DNA from: Gammaproteobacteria bacterium
Lineage (GTDB): Bacteria > Pseudomonadota > Gammaproteobacteria > Pseudomonadales > Pseudohongiellaceae
Length of the DNA stretch: 64,000 nt
NCBI GenBank assembly: GCA_030832825.1
Contig: JAURIJ010000004.1
Coordinates: forward strand, 1 to 64,000
Reading direction: 5' to 3'
This document shows, piece after piece, positions 52,490-63,524 of this stretch; position 1 is the first letter of the stretch, and each line of letters begins with the position of its first letter. The translations under genes were made by a program, and so were the position numbers. The notes beneath the pieces are model-generated. The model saw only the letters and a list, made by a program, of their open reading frames with translations, ran no database searches and was not told the origin of the DNA.

Positions 52490-53566
52490 ATGAAATATCA
52501 CGGCAGTCCCACGTTCACCCATCAGCAGGAGGACCGCATCGGCGTCCTGATCACCAATCTCGGCACCCCGGATGCCCCCACGCCCAAGGCGCTGCATCGC
52601 TATCTCAAGGAGTTCCTGTGGGACCCGCGCGTCGTGGAGGTGCCCCGTCTGATCTGGTGGTTCGCGCTCAATGGCGTGATCCTGCGCATTCGTCCACGCC
52701 GCTCGGCCAAGGCCTATGCCGGCGTGTTCACCGAGGAAGGCTCGCCGCTGCTGGTGCACACCCGCAATCAGAGCGCCGCGCTGCAGGCACTGCTCGCCGA
52801 GCAGGGCCACGGCAATGTGGTGGTGGACTTCGCGATGCGCTACGGCAATCCGTCCATCCCCAGCGTGCTGGAAGCCATGTTCAACAAGGGCGTGCGCAAG
52901 CTGCTGGTGCTGCCGCTCTACCCGCAGTATTCCGGTTCCACCGCGGCGTCCACCTTCGATGCCATCGCCAAGGACTTCACCACTCGGCGCTGGATTCCCG
53001 ATCTGCGCTTCGTGTCGCACTACCATGACTATGCGCCGTTCATCGCCGCCGCCGCTCAGCGCATCCGCGAACACTGGGAGACTCACGGCCGCGCCGACAA
53101 GCTGCTGTTCTCCTATCACGGCGTGCCGATGCGCTATCTGCACAACGGCGACCCTTACCACTGCGAGTGCTACAAGACCTCGCGGCTGATCGCCGAGGCC
53201 CTCGGGCTGGGCAAGGACGAGTACATCACCACCTTCCAGTCCCGCTTCGGGCGCGAGGAGTGGCTGAAGCCCTACACCGATGCCACCCTCAAGGCCTTCC
53301 CCGCACAGGGCGTGAAATCCGTGCAGGTGTTCTGCCCGGGCTTCTCGGCCGACTGCCTGGAGACCATCGAGGAGATCGGCGAAGAGAACAAGCACTACTT
53401 CGAGGAAGCGGGCGGCGAGCGCTATGAATACATCACCGCGCTGAATGACCGCCCGGACCACATCGCCGCACTGGCCTCCCTGGTGCACGCGAACCTGCAG
53501 GGCTGGCAGGTGCAGCCTGTGCCGGAACGCGACGCGCTCGCCCGCGACCTTGGAGCCACACGTTGA
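52490..53566 (+). CDS. hemH: Ferrochelatase
   Basis: 358 residues. It inserts iron into protoporphyrin IX. The catalytic His is in LFSYHGVPMRYLHNGD and the conserved acidic pair in VFCPGFSADCLETIEEIGEE; LPLYPQYSGSTAASTFDAI is another family block. A ribosome-binding site AAAGG precedes ATG 52490. It stands alone between the SGNH hydrolase and the sulfatase-family gene. Confidence 0.96.
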   Translation: MKYHGSPTFTHQQEDRIGVLITNLGTPDAPTPKALHRYLKEFLWDPRVVEVPRLIWWFALNGVILRIRPRRSAKAYAGVFTEEGSPLLVHTRNQSAALQALLAEQGHGNVVVDFAMRYGNPSIPSVLEAMFNKGVRKLLVLPLYPQYSGSTAASTFDAIAKDFTTRRWIPDLRFVSHYHDYAPFIAAAAQRIREHWETHGRADKLLFSYHGVPMRYLHNGDPYHCECYKTSRLIAEALGLGKDEYITTFQSRFGREEWLKPYTDATLKAFPAQGVKSVQVFCPGFSADCLETIEEIGEENKHYFEEAGGERYEYITALNDRPDHIAALASLVHANLQGWQVQPVPERDALARDLGATR

Positions 53567-53585
53567 GCATCACTCGGGAGCCCGC

Positions 53586-55613
53586 ATGAACGTCCTGCTT
53601 TCTCGCCGTCTGGGCTATTTCGCCGGCGGCACGGCCATCTTCTTCCTGCTGCTGGCGGCCATGCGGATGCTGTTCTTCGTGGGCTTTTCCGGCGTGGCGC
53701 CGGACGAGAATCCGGAGGCGGTCTGGCCCACGCTGCGCATCGGTCTGCAGTTCGACGTGCGTCTCGCCTTGCTGCTGATGCTGCCCATTGCGCTGGCCCT
53801 GCTGCTGCCGCGACTGCGGCTGCGCTTCCCCGGGCAGCTGCGCTGGGCCCTGCGCGGCTATCTCGCCGTGGTGCTGATTGCCCTGGTGCTGCTCTACATC
53901 TTCGACTTCGGCCACTATGCCTATCTGGGCGTGCGCCTGAACGCCTCGGCCTTTCGCTACACGGCCGATGCGCAGATCTCCACGGACATGATCTGGCAGA
54001 CCTACCCGGTGGTCTGGATCACCCTGGGCTGGATCGCCACCGTGGCCCTCACGCTGTTCGCCTTCCTGCGCCTGGAGCGCGTGACGCTGGACCGCCCGCA
54101 AGTGCCGGTGCCGCGTCTGGCCGCCGGGCTTGGCGGAGCCGTGGTGACCGCGCTGGTGCTGATCGGCCTGTTGGGGCGCTACACCAACATCAATCTGGAG
54201 AACCCGGTGCCGCTGCGCTGGAGCGATGCCTTCTTCTCGGGCGACAGCCAGATCGGCGCGCTGGGTCTGAACCCCTTGTTGTTCCTCTATGACACCTGGG
54301 GCGTGCAGGACGCTGGCCACGATGCCGAGGCGCTCACGGCGCTCTACCCGGTGGTGGCCAATTACCTCGGTGTCACGCCGTCCGGCCAGGGCATCAGCTT
54401 CGAGCGCCATGTGGGCGTGCAGCCCCATGCGCTGCCCGGCGAGCGCAAGCCGAACATCGTCTTCATCATGCTGGAGTCGCTGGGCGCGTCTGCGGTGGGG
54501 GCCTATGGCAATCCGCTGAACCCGACGCCTATCCTTGACGCCCTGGCCCCGCAGAGCTGGTTCTTCAAACACTTCTACGTGCCCGTCACCGGCACGGCCA
54601 AGACGGTCTGGGCCAGCATCACGGGCATTCCCGACGTGACCCGCCAGGAAACCGCCAGCCGCAACCCGTTCATCATCCGGCAGAACACGCTGATCAATGC
54701 GCTGGCGGATTACCAGAAGATCTACACCGTGGGTGGCAGCGCCGGCTGGGCCAACATCAATGGCGTGATCATGCAGAGCATCGACGACATCACGCTGTAC
54801 GAGGAAGGCTACTGGCAGGCGCCGAACGTGGACGTGTGGGGCATCTCCGACCTGGACCTGTTCAAGGAGAGCGATCAGATCATCCAGGCCCTGCCCAAGG
54901 AAAAGCCGTTCTTCGCCTACATCCAGACGGCGGGCAATCACCGCCCGTTCACCATTCCCGAGAACAACGACGATTTCGAGACGCTGGACCTGCCGCTGGA
55001 GCAGGTGCAGGAGTTCGGCTCGCGCAGCCTGGAGCAGTACAACGCCGTGCGCCTGCTGGACTACAACATCGGCCGCTTCATGGAGATGGCCAAGGCGGGG
55101 GGCTATTACGAGAACACGATCTTCGTGATGTTCGGGGACCACAACACCCGCATCTCCCAGCTGCCGCACATGCCGCCGGCCTTCGAGCAGCTGGGGCTGG
55201 AGAGCAATCACGTGCCGATGTTGATCCACGCGCCCGGCCTGCTGGAGCCGCGCTTGTTCGAGGAAGCGACCGGCCTGGCGGATCTGCTGCCGACCGTGGC
55301 AGGGCTGGCGGGGGTGGAATACACCACCCGCACCATGGGAAGGGACATACAGCTGCCGTCACCGGAGGGCGAGCGTGCCATTCCGGTGGTGCTGCGCGAG
55401 GGGAGTTTCCCGTTGATCGGCGTGGTGACGAAGGATTTCCTGGTGCAGATGAATCACGACGGCTCCAGCCCGTCGATGCATGACCTGGCTTCGCTCGAGC
55501 CGCTGCAGAACGTGGCCGATCAGCATCCCGAGGAGTACCAGCGCCTGCTCGATCTCGGCCGCGGCCTCTACGAAGCCGCGCGCTTCATGCTGACCGATAA
55601 CGTGAGGGAATGA
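53586..55613 (+). CDS. LtaS-like sulfatase/phosphotransferase membrane protein
   Basis: 675 residues from ATG 53586. About five helices in the first 215 residues (LGYFAGGTAIFFLLLAAMRM, ALLLMLPIALALLLP, AVVLIALVLLYIF, VWITLGWIATVALTLFAFLR, AAGLGGAVVTALVLIGLLG), then a periplasmic sulfatase-fold domain from ~305. Metal and nucleophile sites: NIVFIMLESLGASAVGAYGN, Thr in PVTGTAKTVWASITG and VMFGDHNTR with HVPMLIHAP. Family members transfer phosphoglycerol or phosphoethanolamine to envelope glycans. The 3' end overlaps the convergent small membrane gene by 29 bases. Confidence 0.9.
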   Translation: MNVLLSRRLGYFAGGTAIFFLLLAAMRMLFFVGFSGVAPDENPEAVWPTLRIGLQFDVRLALLLMLPIALALLLPRLRLRFPGQLRWALRGYLAVVLIALVLLYIFDFGHYAYLGVRLNASAFRYTADAQISTDMIWQTYPVVWITLGWIATVALTLFAFLRLERVTLDRPQVPVPRLAAGLGGAVVTALVLIGLLGRYTNINLENPVPLRWSDAFFSGDSQIGALGLNPLLFLYDTWGVQDAGHDAEALTALYPVVANYLGVTPSGQGISFERHVGVQPHALPGERKPNIVFIMLESLGASAVGAYGNPLNPTPILDALAPQSWFFKHFYVPVTGTAKTVWASITGIPDVTRQETASRNPFIIRQNTLINALADYQKIYTVGGSAGWANINGVIMQSIDDITLYEEGYWQAPNVDVWGISDLDLFKESDQIIQALPKEKPFFAYIQTAGNHRPFTIPENNDDFETLDLPLEQVQEFGSRSLEQYNAVRLLDYNIGRFMEMAKAGGYYENTIFVMFGDHNTRISQLPHMPPAFEQLGLESNHVPMLIHAPGLLEPRLFEEATGLADLLPTVAGLAGVEYTTRTMGRDIQLPSPEGERAIPVVLREGSFPLIGVVTKDFLVQMNHDGSSPSMHDLASLEPLQNVADQHPEEYQRLLDLGRGLYEAARFMLTDNVRE

Positions 55614-56187
55614 AGCGGCGCGCGTGGCGCCGCAGCAGCACCCCCATGCAGAAGGTGGCCAGTGCCGGGTCGATCAGGTAGTCCCAGTAATTGGTGGAAC
55701 CCTTGAGCTGCAGCACGAAGCCGAGGGTCGCCACGCTCAGCAGCAGGCAGCCCAGGTAATGCCGCTGCCACAGCAGTCCCAGACTCAGCAGCCCCACGCC
55801 CGCCAGCAGCAGCCGCGGTGCAAAGCCCAGGCGGTAAGGGTCGACGAAGGTCAGCCCCAGTGCTGCCGGGTACAACACCACCGCCATCCCCGCGAACAGC
55901 CACAGCAGCAGCGTCAGCTGCGCCTCGGGCGGGCGCGCCATCCACCCCAGTCGCACGACAGTGCCCAGCAGCAGCGCCAGGCTGGTGGTCAGCGCCAGAT
56001 CGTCGAAGACGCTGCGCAGATAGGTCGCCGGCGAGAGGCCGTTGATGGGCACGAGTGCCAGCGCCAGCAGGGCCAGCAGCAGGGCGTGACGCAGGGGGGG
56101 CGACAGCCGCGCACTGGGCAGCAGCAGAAACAGGGGCAGGGCAGCACTGGCCAGGGACTGCCAGAACACGAATTCCAGCGGCGTCAT
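55585..56187 (-). CDS. Small multi-spanning membrane protein
   Basis: 200 residues from ATG 56187, coupled to the sialidase-like gene by TGATG. About six hydrophobic helices (FWQSLASAALPLFLLL, HALLLALLALALVPI, LALTTSLALLLGTVVRLGW, LTLLLWLFAGMAVVLYPAAL and two more). No family recognised. Its coupling to the secreted sialidase-like protein, which as I recall is a conserved pair, suggests a joint envelope role. Confidence 0.75.
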   Translation of the reverse strand: MTPLEFVFWQSLASAALPLFLLLPSARLSPPLRHALLLALLALALVPINGLSPATYLRSVFDDLALTTSLALLLGTVVRLGWMARPPEAQLTLLLWLFAGMAVVLYPAALGLTFVDPYRLGFAPRLLLAGVGLLSLGLLWQRHYLGCLLLSVATLGFVLQLKGSTNYWDYLIDPALATFCMGVLLRRHARRFIPSRYRSA

Positions 56188-57485
56188 CAGTTGCGCGACT
56201 CCAGCCAGTCTTCCGTGAAGCTCACGTGCTTGATGAAGCTGTTGTTCCAGGAATACACCAGATGGAAGATGCCTTCGCGGGTGTGCACGAGGTAGGGGTA
56301 TTCGTACTCGAACTCGCAGCCGGCGCGGCGGCACATGCGCTCGTCCACCTCGGCCAGGAAGCCGCCCAGCAGGTCGTCACGATCGGCGCCGCTGGAGGCC
56401 ATGAACTGGCGCCGCAGGGCCGGGGTGAAGCTGCTCTCGGGCAGCGGGTCCCCGTCCGGATCGGGCGAGGCGTCCAGGTCGATCAGATGCTCCCAGTTCT
56501 CCATCTCCAGGTCGGTCTCGTAGAGGCTGAGACGGAAGCGGCCGTCGCGCAGATTGTTCAGCGCCACCAGCAGGGTGTTGCGATGGGTCATGGCGGCGGC
56601 GAGGGAGGAGTTCGGGTTGAAGGGTTCCAACGGCACCGGCTTCGACCAGCTGCGCCCCGCATCCTCGGTGCGGCTGGCCAACACGCGGTGATGCTCGGTG
56701 CCGGCGTAGCGCAGCATGGCGATGGCGGACTCGGGCCCCGTGGGCACGATGGTGGGCTGCAGGGAATGGTTGCCACGACTGATGCGGTACTTGTCGAGCA
56801 CCTCGCCGTCAGCCGAGAGATAGAGGTATTCCGCGAACTTGCCGATGAACTCGTGGTAGACGGGCAGGCCGATGGAGCCGTCGTCGTGGAACACCGGTGC
56901 GCCACGCACCAGGGTGCTGATGTTGAAGAAGGGCGAGGTCACCAGGCGCCGCGGGGTGGACCAGGTCGCCCCCATGTCCTCGGAGTGCATGGCGTTGATG
57001 GCGCTGCCGCCCCAGCCGCCGATGGATACCGAGACATAGAACAGCCACAGGCGCTGGTCCGGCGCCAGGGCCACCACCGGGTTGCCCAGCTTGCGCACAT
57101 AGCGATCCAGCCCCTGCTGGGTGGACTCGCGGGTGGCGAGCACGAATTCCTCCTGCCAGGTTTCTTCGCTCACATCGAAATGAGCGCCGCGGATCTGCAC
57201 ATCGGCCGCACCTTCGCGCGAGCCTGCAAACCACACCGAGAGCAGGGTGTCCTCCGACAGCTGGGTCAGCGCGGCGGCGTGCACGTAGTCGTCCACATCG
57301 GAGGACGCGAAACTGTTGACGAAAGGGGAGCTGGGGGAGAGTGCCAGGGTCGGCGACCCGGCCTGTTCATCCAGGAATGCCGCGGGCACGGCGGCCGGGT
57401 GTTGAACCCAGGCAACGGCGAAAAGAACCAGGATGAAAGGCGCAAGACCAAGGCGCCAGAGCAGAGATCGATCTGCGAATGACAC
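56187..57485 (-). CDS. Sialidase-like (BNR/Asp-box) exported protein
   Basis: 432 residues from GTG 57485. A signal anchor at about 9-28 (WRLGLAPFILVLFAVAWVQ) precedes a six-bladed propeller with two clear Asp boxes, SEDMGATWSTP and TEDAGRSWSKP. Arg-rich and Glu residues for sialidase catalysis are not fully identified, so a true sialidase is uncertain; Asp-box propellers also bind or hydrolyse other sugars. It is coupled to the small membrane protein downstream. Confidence 0.82.
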   Translation of the reverse strand: MSFADRSLLWRLGLAPFILVLFAVAWVQHPAAVPAAFLDEQAGSPTLALSPSSPFVNSFASSDVDDYVHAAALTQLSEDTLLSVWFAGSREGAADVQIRGAHFDVSEETWQEEFVLATRESTQQGLDRYVRKLGNPVVALAPDQRLWLFYVSVSIGGWGGSAINAMHSEDMGATWSTPRRLVTSPFFNISTLVRGAPVFHDDGSIGLPVYHEFIGKFAEYLYLSADGEVLDKYRISRGNHSLQPTIVPTGPESAIAMLRYAGTEHHRVLASRTEDAGRSWSKPVPLEPFNPNSSLAAAMTHRNTLLVALNNLRDGRFRLSLYETDLEMENWEHLIDLDASPDPDGDPLPESSFTPALRRQFMASSGADRDDLLGGFLAEVDERMCRRAGCEFEYEYPYLVHTREGIFHLVYSWNNSFIKHVSFTEDWLESRN

Positions 57486-57613
57486 GGACGAAACAACCTT
57501 TTGCTAATTGTTTTTATGTGAGCGATTTCACATCCTGTCCATCGCAGCTGCCCGGAGGATAAACGACTGCATACGTCGAGTCCACCGGGCATTTCGTCGT
57601 GTCGGGGGCGATC

Positions 57614-58963
57614 TTACTGGGCTGAGGCAGGCTCCTGCTCCAGCCATTCGTTGAGTTCGAGCACGTCCTGCGGGCTCAGCAGTCCGGACACCTGCTTCAG
57701 TCGCAGGGTGTTGAGCACATAGTTGTAGCGCGCGTCGGAGTAATTGCGCAGGGCCACGAACAGCTGACGGCGCGCCTGCAGCACGTCGACGATGTTGCGG
57801 GTGCCCACTTCATAGCCCACCTCCACGCCTTCCAGTGCGCTCTGGGCTGAGGTGATGGCCTGCTGGCGCTGGGCCACCACGAGGGCGTCGGTATTGACGC
57901 GGCGATAGGCATTGCGGGCGTCCTGAGTGGTCTGGCGCCGTGTCAGGTTGACCTGCTCCTGCTGGGCCACGACGTCGTACTCGGCGGCGCGGCGGCGCGC
58001 CGAGGTGCCGCCCCCGGCGAACAGGGGGATGTTGACGTTGACGCTCAGCGTGGTGCCGTCGATGGCGCCGGTGCTGCGCAGACCGCCGTCGGCGCCCTGG
58101 CCGCCGGCCGTCACGTTGTGGTTGAAGCCGCCGGTCAGGGAGATGGTGGGCAGGTGGTCCGACTTGCGGGCCTTCAGGTTCTCCTGCTGGGCTTCCAGGT
58201 TGTAGCGGGCGGCGATCAGGGCCAGGTTGCCGTTCAGCGCCTGCTCCGTCCAGGACTCGGCCGAGCCCTCGGCATTGATGATGGGGAAGTCCTCGCGCAG
58301 CACTTCCACGTTCGGGTGCGGCTGGCCGGTGATGGCTTCCAGCGCCTCGAAGGCGGCGGCCAGCTCGTCCTCGGCAATCAGCGTGTTGTTGCGGGCCAGG
58401 TCATACGCGGCCTGACTCTCATAGACTTCGGTGATGGTGATCAGGCCGACTTCCTCGCGCTGGCGGGTCTGTTCGAACTGGCGCTCCGCGGCCTGCTCTT
58501 CCTGCACGCTGGTCTCCAGATCGTCCATGGCGCGCAGCACATTGAAGTAGGCGGTGGCCACGCGAATGATCAGAGCCTGCTCCTGGGCGGCATACCCGAT
58601 GGCGCCGGCCTGGTCCTGCAGCTTGGCGCCCTGATAGGTGTACCAGGCGCTCATGTTGAACAGGGCCTGGTTGATGTTCAGGCGGTAACCGTGGGAGTTC
58701 TGTCCGGGGCGGAAGCTCATCTCGCCCGCCGGGCCGAAAGTCTGCCGTGTGGTGCTGCCCTGCAGCGCGATATTCGGCAACAGCACAGCGCGGCCCTGAT
58801 CCAGCAGCGTGCGGCGTGACTGGTACTGAGCCTCGGCCTGACGCAGCGTGGGGTCATTGCGCATGGCGAGTTCGAGGATGGAGACCAGATCGTCGGCCAT
58901 GACGGCCGTGGAAGCTGTCGAAAGGCAGAGCAGCATTCCGAGGCGTTGAGTGAAGCGTCCCAT
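57614..58963 (-). CDS. tolC: Outer-membrane efflux protein TolC
   Basis: 449 residues from ATG 58963, with a signal peptide (cleavage after ~residue 22, VMADD). It has the two-fold OEP pattern: AMRNDPTLRQAEAQYQSRRT and NLALIAARYNLEAQQENLKA, with ISLTGGFNH and GTRNIVDVLQARRQLFVALR near the second half. TolC forms the trimeric outer channel for RND, ABC and type I systems. It is divergent from thiC, as in Pseudomonas. Confidence 0.93.
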   Translation of the reverse strand: MGRFTQRLGMLLCLSTASTAVMADDLVSILELAMRNDPTLRQAEAQYQSRRTLLDQGRAVLLPNIALQGSTTRQTFGPAGEMSFRPGQNSHGYRLNINQALFNMSAWYTYQGAKLQDQAGAIGYAAQEQALIIRVATAYFNVLRAMDDLETSVQEEQAAERQFEQTRQREEVGLITITEVYESQAAYDLARNNTLIAEDELAAAFEALEAITGQPHPNVEVLREDFPIINAEGSAESWTEQALNGNLALIAARYNLEAQQENLKARKSDHLPTISLTGGFNHNVTAGGQGADGGLRSTGAIDGTTLSVNVNIPLFAGGGTSARRRAAEYDVVAQQEQVNLTRRQTTQDARNAYRRVNTDALVVAQRQQAITSAQSALEGVEVGYEVGTRNIVDVLQARRQLFVALRNYSDARYNYVLNTLRLKQVSGLLSPQDVLELNEWLEQEPASAQ

Positions 58964-61209
<2,246 letters not shown>

Positions 61210-61261
61210 AAATGGGAGCTTGCTTGCAAGCGAAGCGACCCAGCCCCATGAAGCAGAATCA

Positions 61262-61275
61262 GCCCCCTCGGGGGC
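61262..61275. other. GC hairpin between thiC and aroG-like gene
   Basis: GCCCCC-TC-GGGGGC in the 93-base gap. No T-tract follows, so it is not a classical terminator. Confidence 0.35.
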
Positions 61276-61302
61276 ACACCACTTTGGAAGAGACACCAAG
61301 AC

Positions 61303-62376
61303 ATGCCGAACCAACGCACTGACGACACCAACATCGCGTCGATCGAGACCCTGATCACCCCGGCGCAGTTGAAGACTGAGCTGCCGCTTGAAGGTGCCAC
61401 CCTGGAATCGGTGAGCGCCGCACGCCAGACCATCTTCGATATCCTGGATCGCAAGGACCCGCGCCTGTTCGTGGTGATCGGTCCCTGCTCCATCCACGAC
61501 GTCAATGCCGCGCTGGAGTACGCGCGCCGCCTGCGCACGCTGGCCGACGAAGTGAAGGACACGCTCTATCTCGTGATGCGCGTCTACTTCGAGAAGCCGC
61601 GCACGTCCGTGGGCTGGAAGGGTCTGATCAACGACCCGTACATGGACGACACGTTCAAGATCCAGGATGGCCTGCGCATCGGCCGCAAGCTGCTGCTGGA
61701 CATCGCGGCCATGGGCCTGCCCACTTCCACCGAGGCGCTCGACCCGATCTCCCCCCAGTACCTGCAGGACATCATCGCCTGGTCGGCCATCGGCGCCCGC
61801 ACCACGGAGTCGCAGACTCACCGCGAGATGTCGAGCGGTCTGTCGTCCCCCGTGGGATTCAAGAACGGCACCGACGGCGGCCTGACCGTAGCCATCAATG
61901 CCATGCAGTCCGTGCGCAGCTCGCACCGTTTCCTGGGCATCAACAGCCAGGGGCAGGTGTCGGTGGTCACCACCAAGGGCAATCCTTACGCGCACGTGGT
62001 GCTGCGGGGCGGCAGCTCGGGCCCGAACTACGATTCGGTGCACGTGGCGCAATGCGAGGCGGCGCTCAAGAAGGGTGGCGTGAGCAGCAACATCATGATC
62101 GACTGCAGCCATGCCAACTCGAACAAGGATCCATCCGTGCAGCCGCTGGTGCTCAAGGACATCACCCATCAGATCCTGGAAGGCAATCAGTCGATCATCG
62201 GCGTGATGGTGGAAAGCAATCTGAACCACGGCAACCAGAGCATTCCGAAGGATCTGGCAGCGCTGCAGTACGGGGTGTCCGTCACCGATGCCTGCATCGC
62301 CTGGGATGAAACGGAACGCGCCATCCGCGAGATGGCGAACAAGCTCAAGGATGTGCTGCCGGGCCGGGCGGGTTGA
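61303..62376 (+). CDS. aroG: 3-deoxy-7-phosphoheptulonate synthase (type I DAHP synthase)
   Basis: 357 residues. Motifs VIGPCSIHDVNAALEYARRL, MRVYFEKPRTSVGWKGL, GARTTESQTHREMSSGLSSP and IMIDCSHANSNKD (metal ligands Cys, His, Glu, Asp) place it in the AroF/AroG/AroH type I family. It catalyses the first step of the shikimate pathway. Which aromatic amino acid inhibits it cannot be told from sequence alone; the length and N-terminus fit a feedback-regulated enzyme. It is followed by palindromic repeat copy 2. Confidence 0.93.
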   Translation: MPNQRTDDTNIASIETLITPAQLKTELPLEGATLESVSAARQTIFDILDRKDPRLFVVIGPCSIHDVNAALEYARRLRTLADEVKDTLYLVMRVYFEKPRTSVGWKGLINDPYMDDTFKIQDGLRIGRKLLLDIAAMGLPTSTEALDPISPQYLQDIIAWSAIGARTTESQTHREMSSGLSSPVGFKNGTDGGLTVAINAMQSVRSSHRFLGINSQGQVSVVTTKGNPYAHVVLRGGSSGPNYDSVHVAQCEAALKKGGVSSNIMIDCSHANSNKDPSVQPLVLKDITHQILEGNQSIIGVMVESNLNHGNQSIPKDLAALQYGVSVTDACIAWDETERAIREMANKLKDVLPGRAG

Positions 62377-62390
62377 ACGCTCCTGAATCC

Positions 62391-62506
62391 GGTCCCACGC
62401 CGGGGAGCGGCCGGTCAGGACACGCCGTGAACCCATCCATGGGGGCTCGACTCGCCGCCATCCAGGCGGCTCACGGTCCTGCCCGGCCGCTCCCCGGCAT
62501 GGGACC
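62391..62506 (-). repeat. Palindromic intergenic repeat, copy 2
   Basis: Arms 62391-62421 and 62476-62506 match at 29 of 31 bases (GGTCCCACGCCGGGGAGCGG ...). An inner hairpin GCCGCC/GGCGGC lies at 62454-62470. Read on the minus strand, the middle contains GGATGGCGGC ... TTCACGGCGTGTCC as in copy 1 (29383-29485). It lies 15 bases after the aroG stop and may act as terminator. The rest of 62507-62609 holds nothing recognised. Confidence 0.8.
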
Positions 62507-62609
62507 TCACTTCAGCAGTTCGTCGACACTTGAGGTTCGATCGAGTGGCATGAGCTGTGGCCGGCGCAGGGCCGGCTCGAAGTCTTAAGAGGCTCTTCGC
62601 TTGCAACGC

Positions 62610-63275
62610 TCACCCTGCCAGGCTGCTGACCATGGCCATGCTGGTGGGCTCCTTCTCGGCGCGACCCTGCTCCACCCACGCCACCACATGCGGGTTGGCG
62701 AGCAGGGTGTTGCAGTAGCGCTGGGCCTCCAGACTCAATTTGGCGCCGTAGGAACGGAAGCTGATGGCGATGGGCGCCATCATGCAGTCGGCTATAGAGA
62801 ATTTCCCGAACAGATAATCCCCCCCGGTGCCATGCTTGCGGCGGCAGCAACTCCAGATGCCGTCGATGCGGGCGATCTCGTCGGCCAGGCCTCCCGAGAC
62901 ATGCATGGCCACCGCCGCCTTGCAGTTCATCGGCCAGTCCTTGCGCAGGTGCGGAAACTCCGCATGCACTTCCGCCGCCACGGAGCGGGCGCTGGCACGC
63001 TTCTTCGGGTTGGCGGGCCAGCCGCGTCCTTCCAGCAGCTGCTCCGAAACGTATTCGCAGATGGCCAGGGATTCCCACACAGTCGTCTCGTTGTGCAGCA
63101 GGGCCGGTACCTTCAGGGAGGGGGAATAGGGGCCGAGCTTCTCGGCGGTGTCGCCGCGATACAGGGCGATGTTGATCTCCTCGAAGGGAATGCCGAAGGC
63201 CTTGAGAAGCAGCCACGGCCGCATGGACCAGGAGGAGTAGTTCTTGTTGCCGATAACCAGTTTGATCTGACTCAT
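62610..63275 (-). CDS. Glutathione S-transferase family protein (paralogue)
   Basis: 221 residues. It begins IKLVIGNKNYSSWSMRPWLL, almost the same as the GST at 45651, followed by LKVPALLHNETTVWESLAIC and a helical C-terminal domain (GKFSIADCMMAPIAISFRSY). Both belong to the same GST branch with Ser in the active site. Substrate unknown. It is divergent from the response regulator. Confidence 0.92.
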   Translation of the reverse strand: MSQIKLVIGNKNYSSWSMRPWLLLKAFGIPFEEINIALYRGDTAEKLGPYSPSLKVPALLHNETTVWESLAICEYVSEQLLEGRGWPANPKKRASARSVAAEVHAEFPHLRKDWPMNCKAAVAMHVSGGLADEIARIDGIWSCCRRKHGTGGDYLFGKFSIADCMMAPIAISFRSYGAKLSLEAQRYCNTLLANPHVVAWVEQGRAEKEPTSMAMVSSLAG

Positions 63276-63478
63276 CCGAGACGCTCCTTGGTGAACACTG
63301 CCGGTCGTTGCAGTCAGGGCAAGATTCTGCGCGCCGACCTTGATTTAGGCGACTTGCAGCGGCGAAAGTTCCACGGCGAACTGGGCGATCCGCTGATTCA
63401 ATGTGGCAGAAAAAAGGCGTGCCCTGGTGGCCGCAAAGGCAGGCGCTGCGCGGTTCCCCATTGATTCGGGAATTGCGG

Positions 63479-63484
63479 TATAGT
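63479..63484 (+). promoter_or_regulatory. -10 box before the response regulator
   Basis: TATAGT, 41 bases before ATG 63525; no clear -35. Confidence 0.35.
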
Positions 63485-63524
63485 CCCCGCCAATCGCACC
63501 GCAGCAACAGATGCAGGAGTGTTC

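Noticed and set aside
61262-61275. Intrinsic terminator after thiC
   Set aside because: The GC hairpin has no T-tract.
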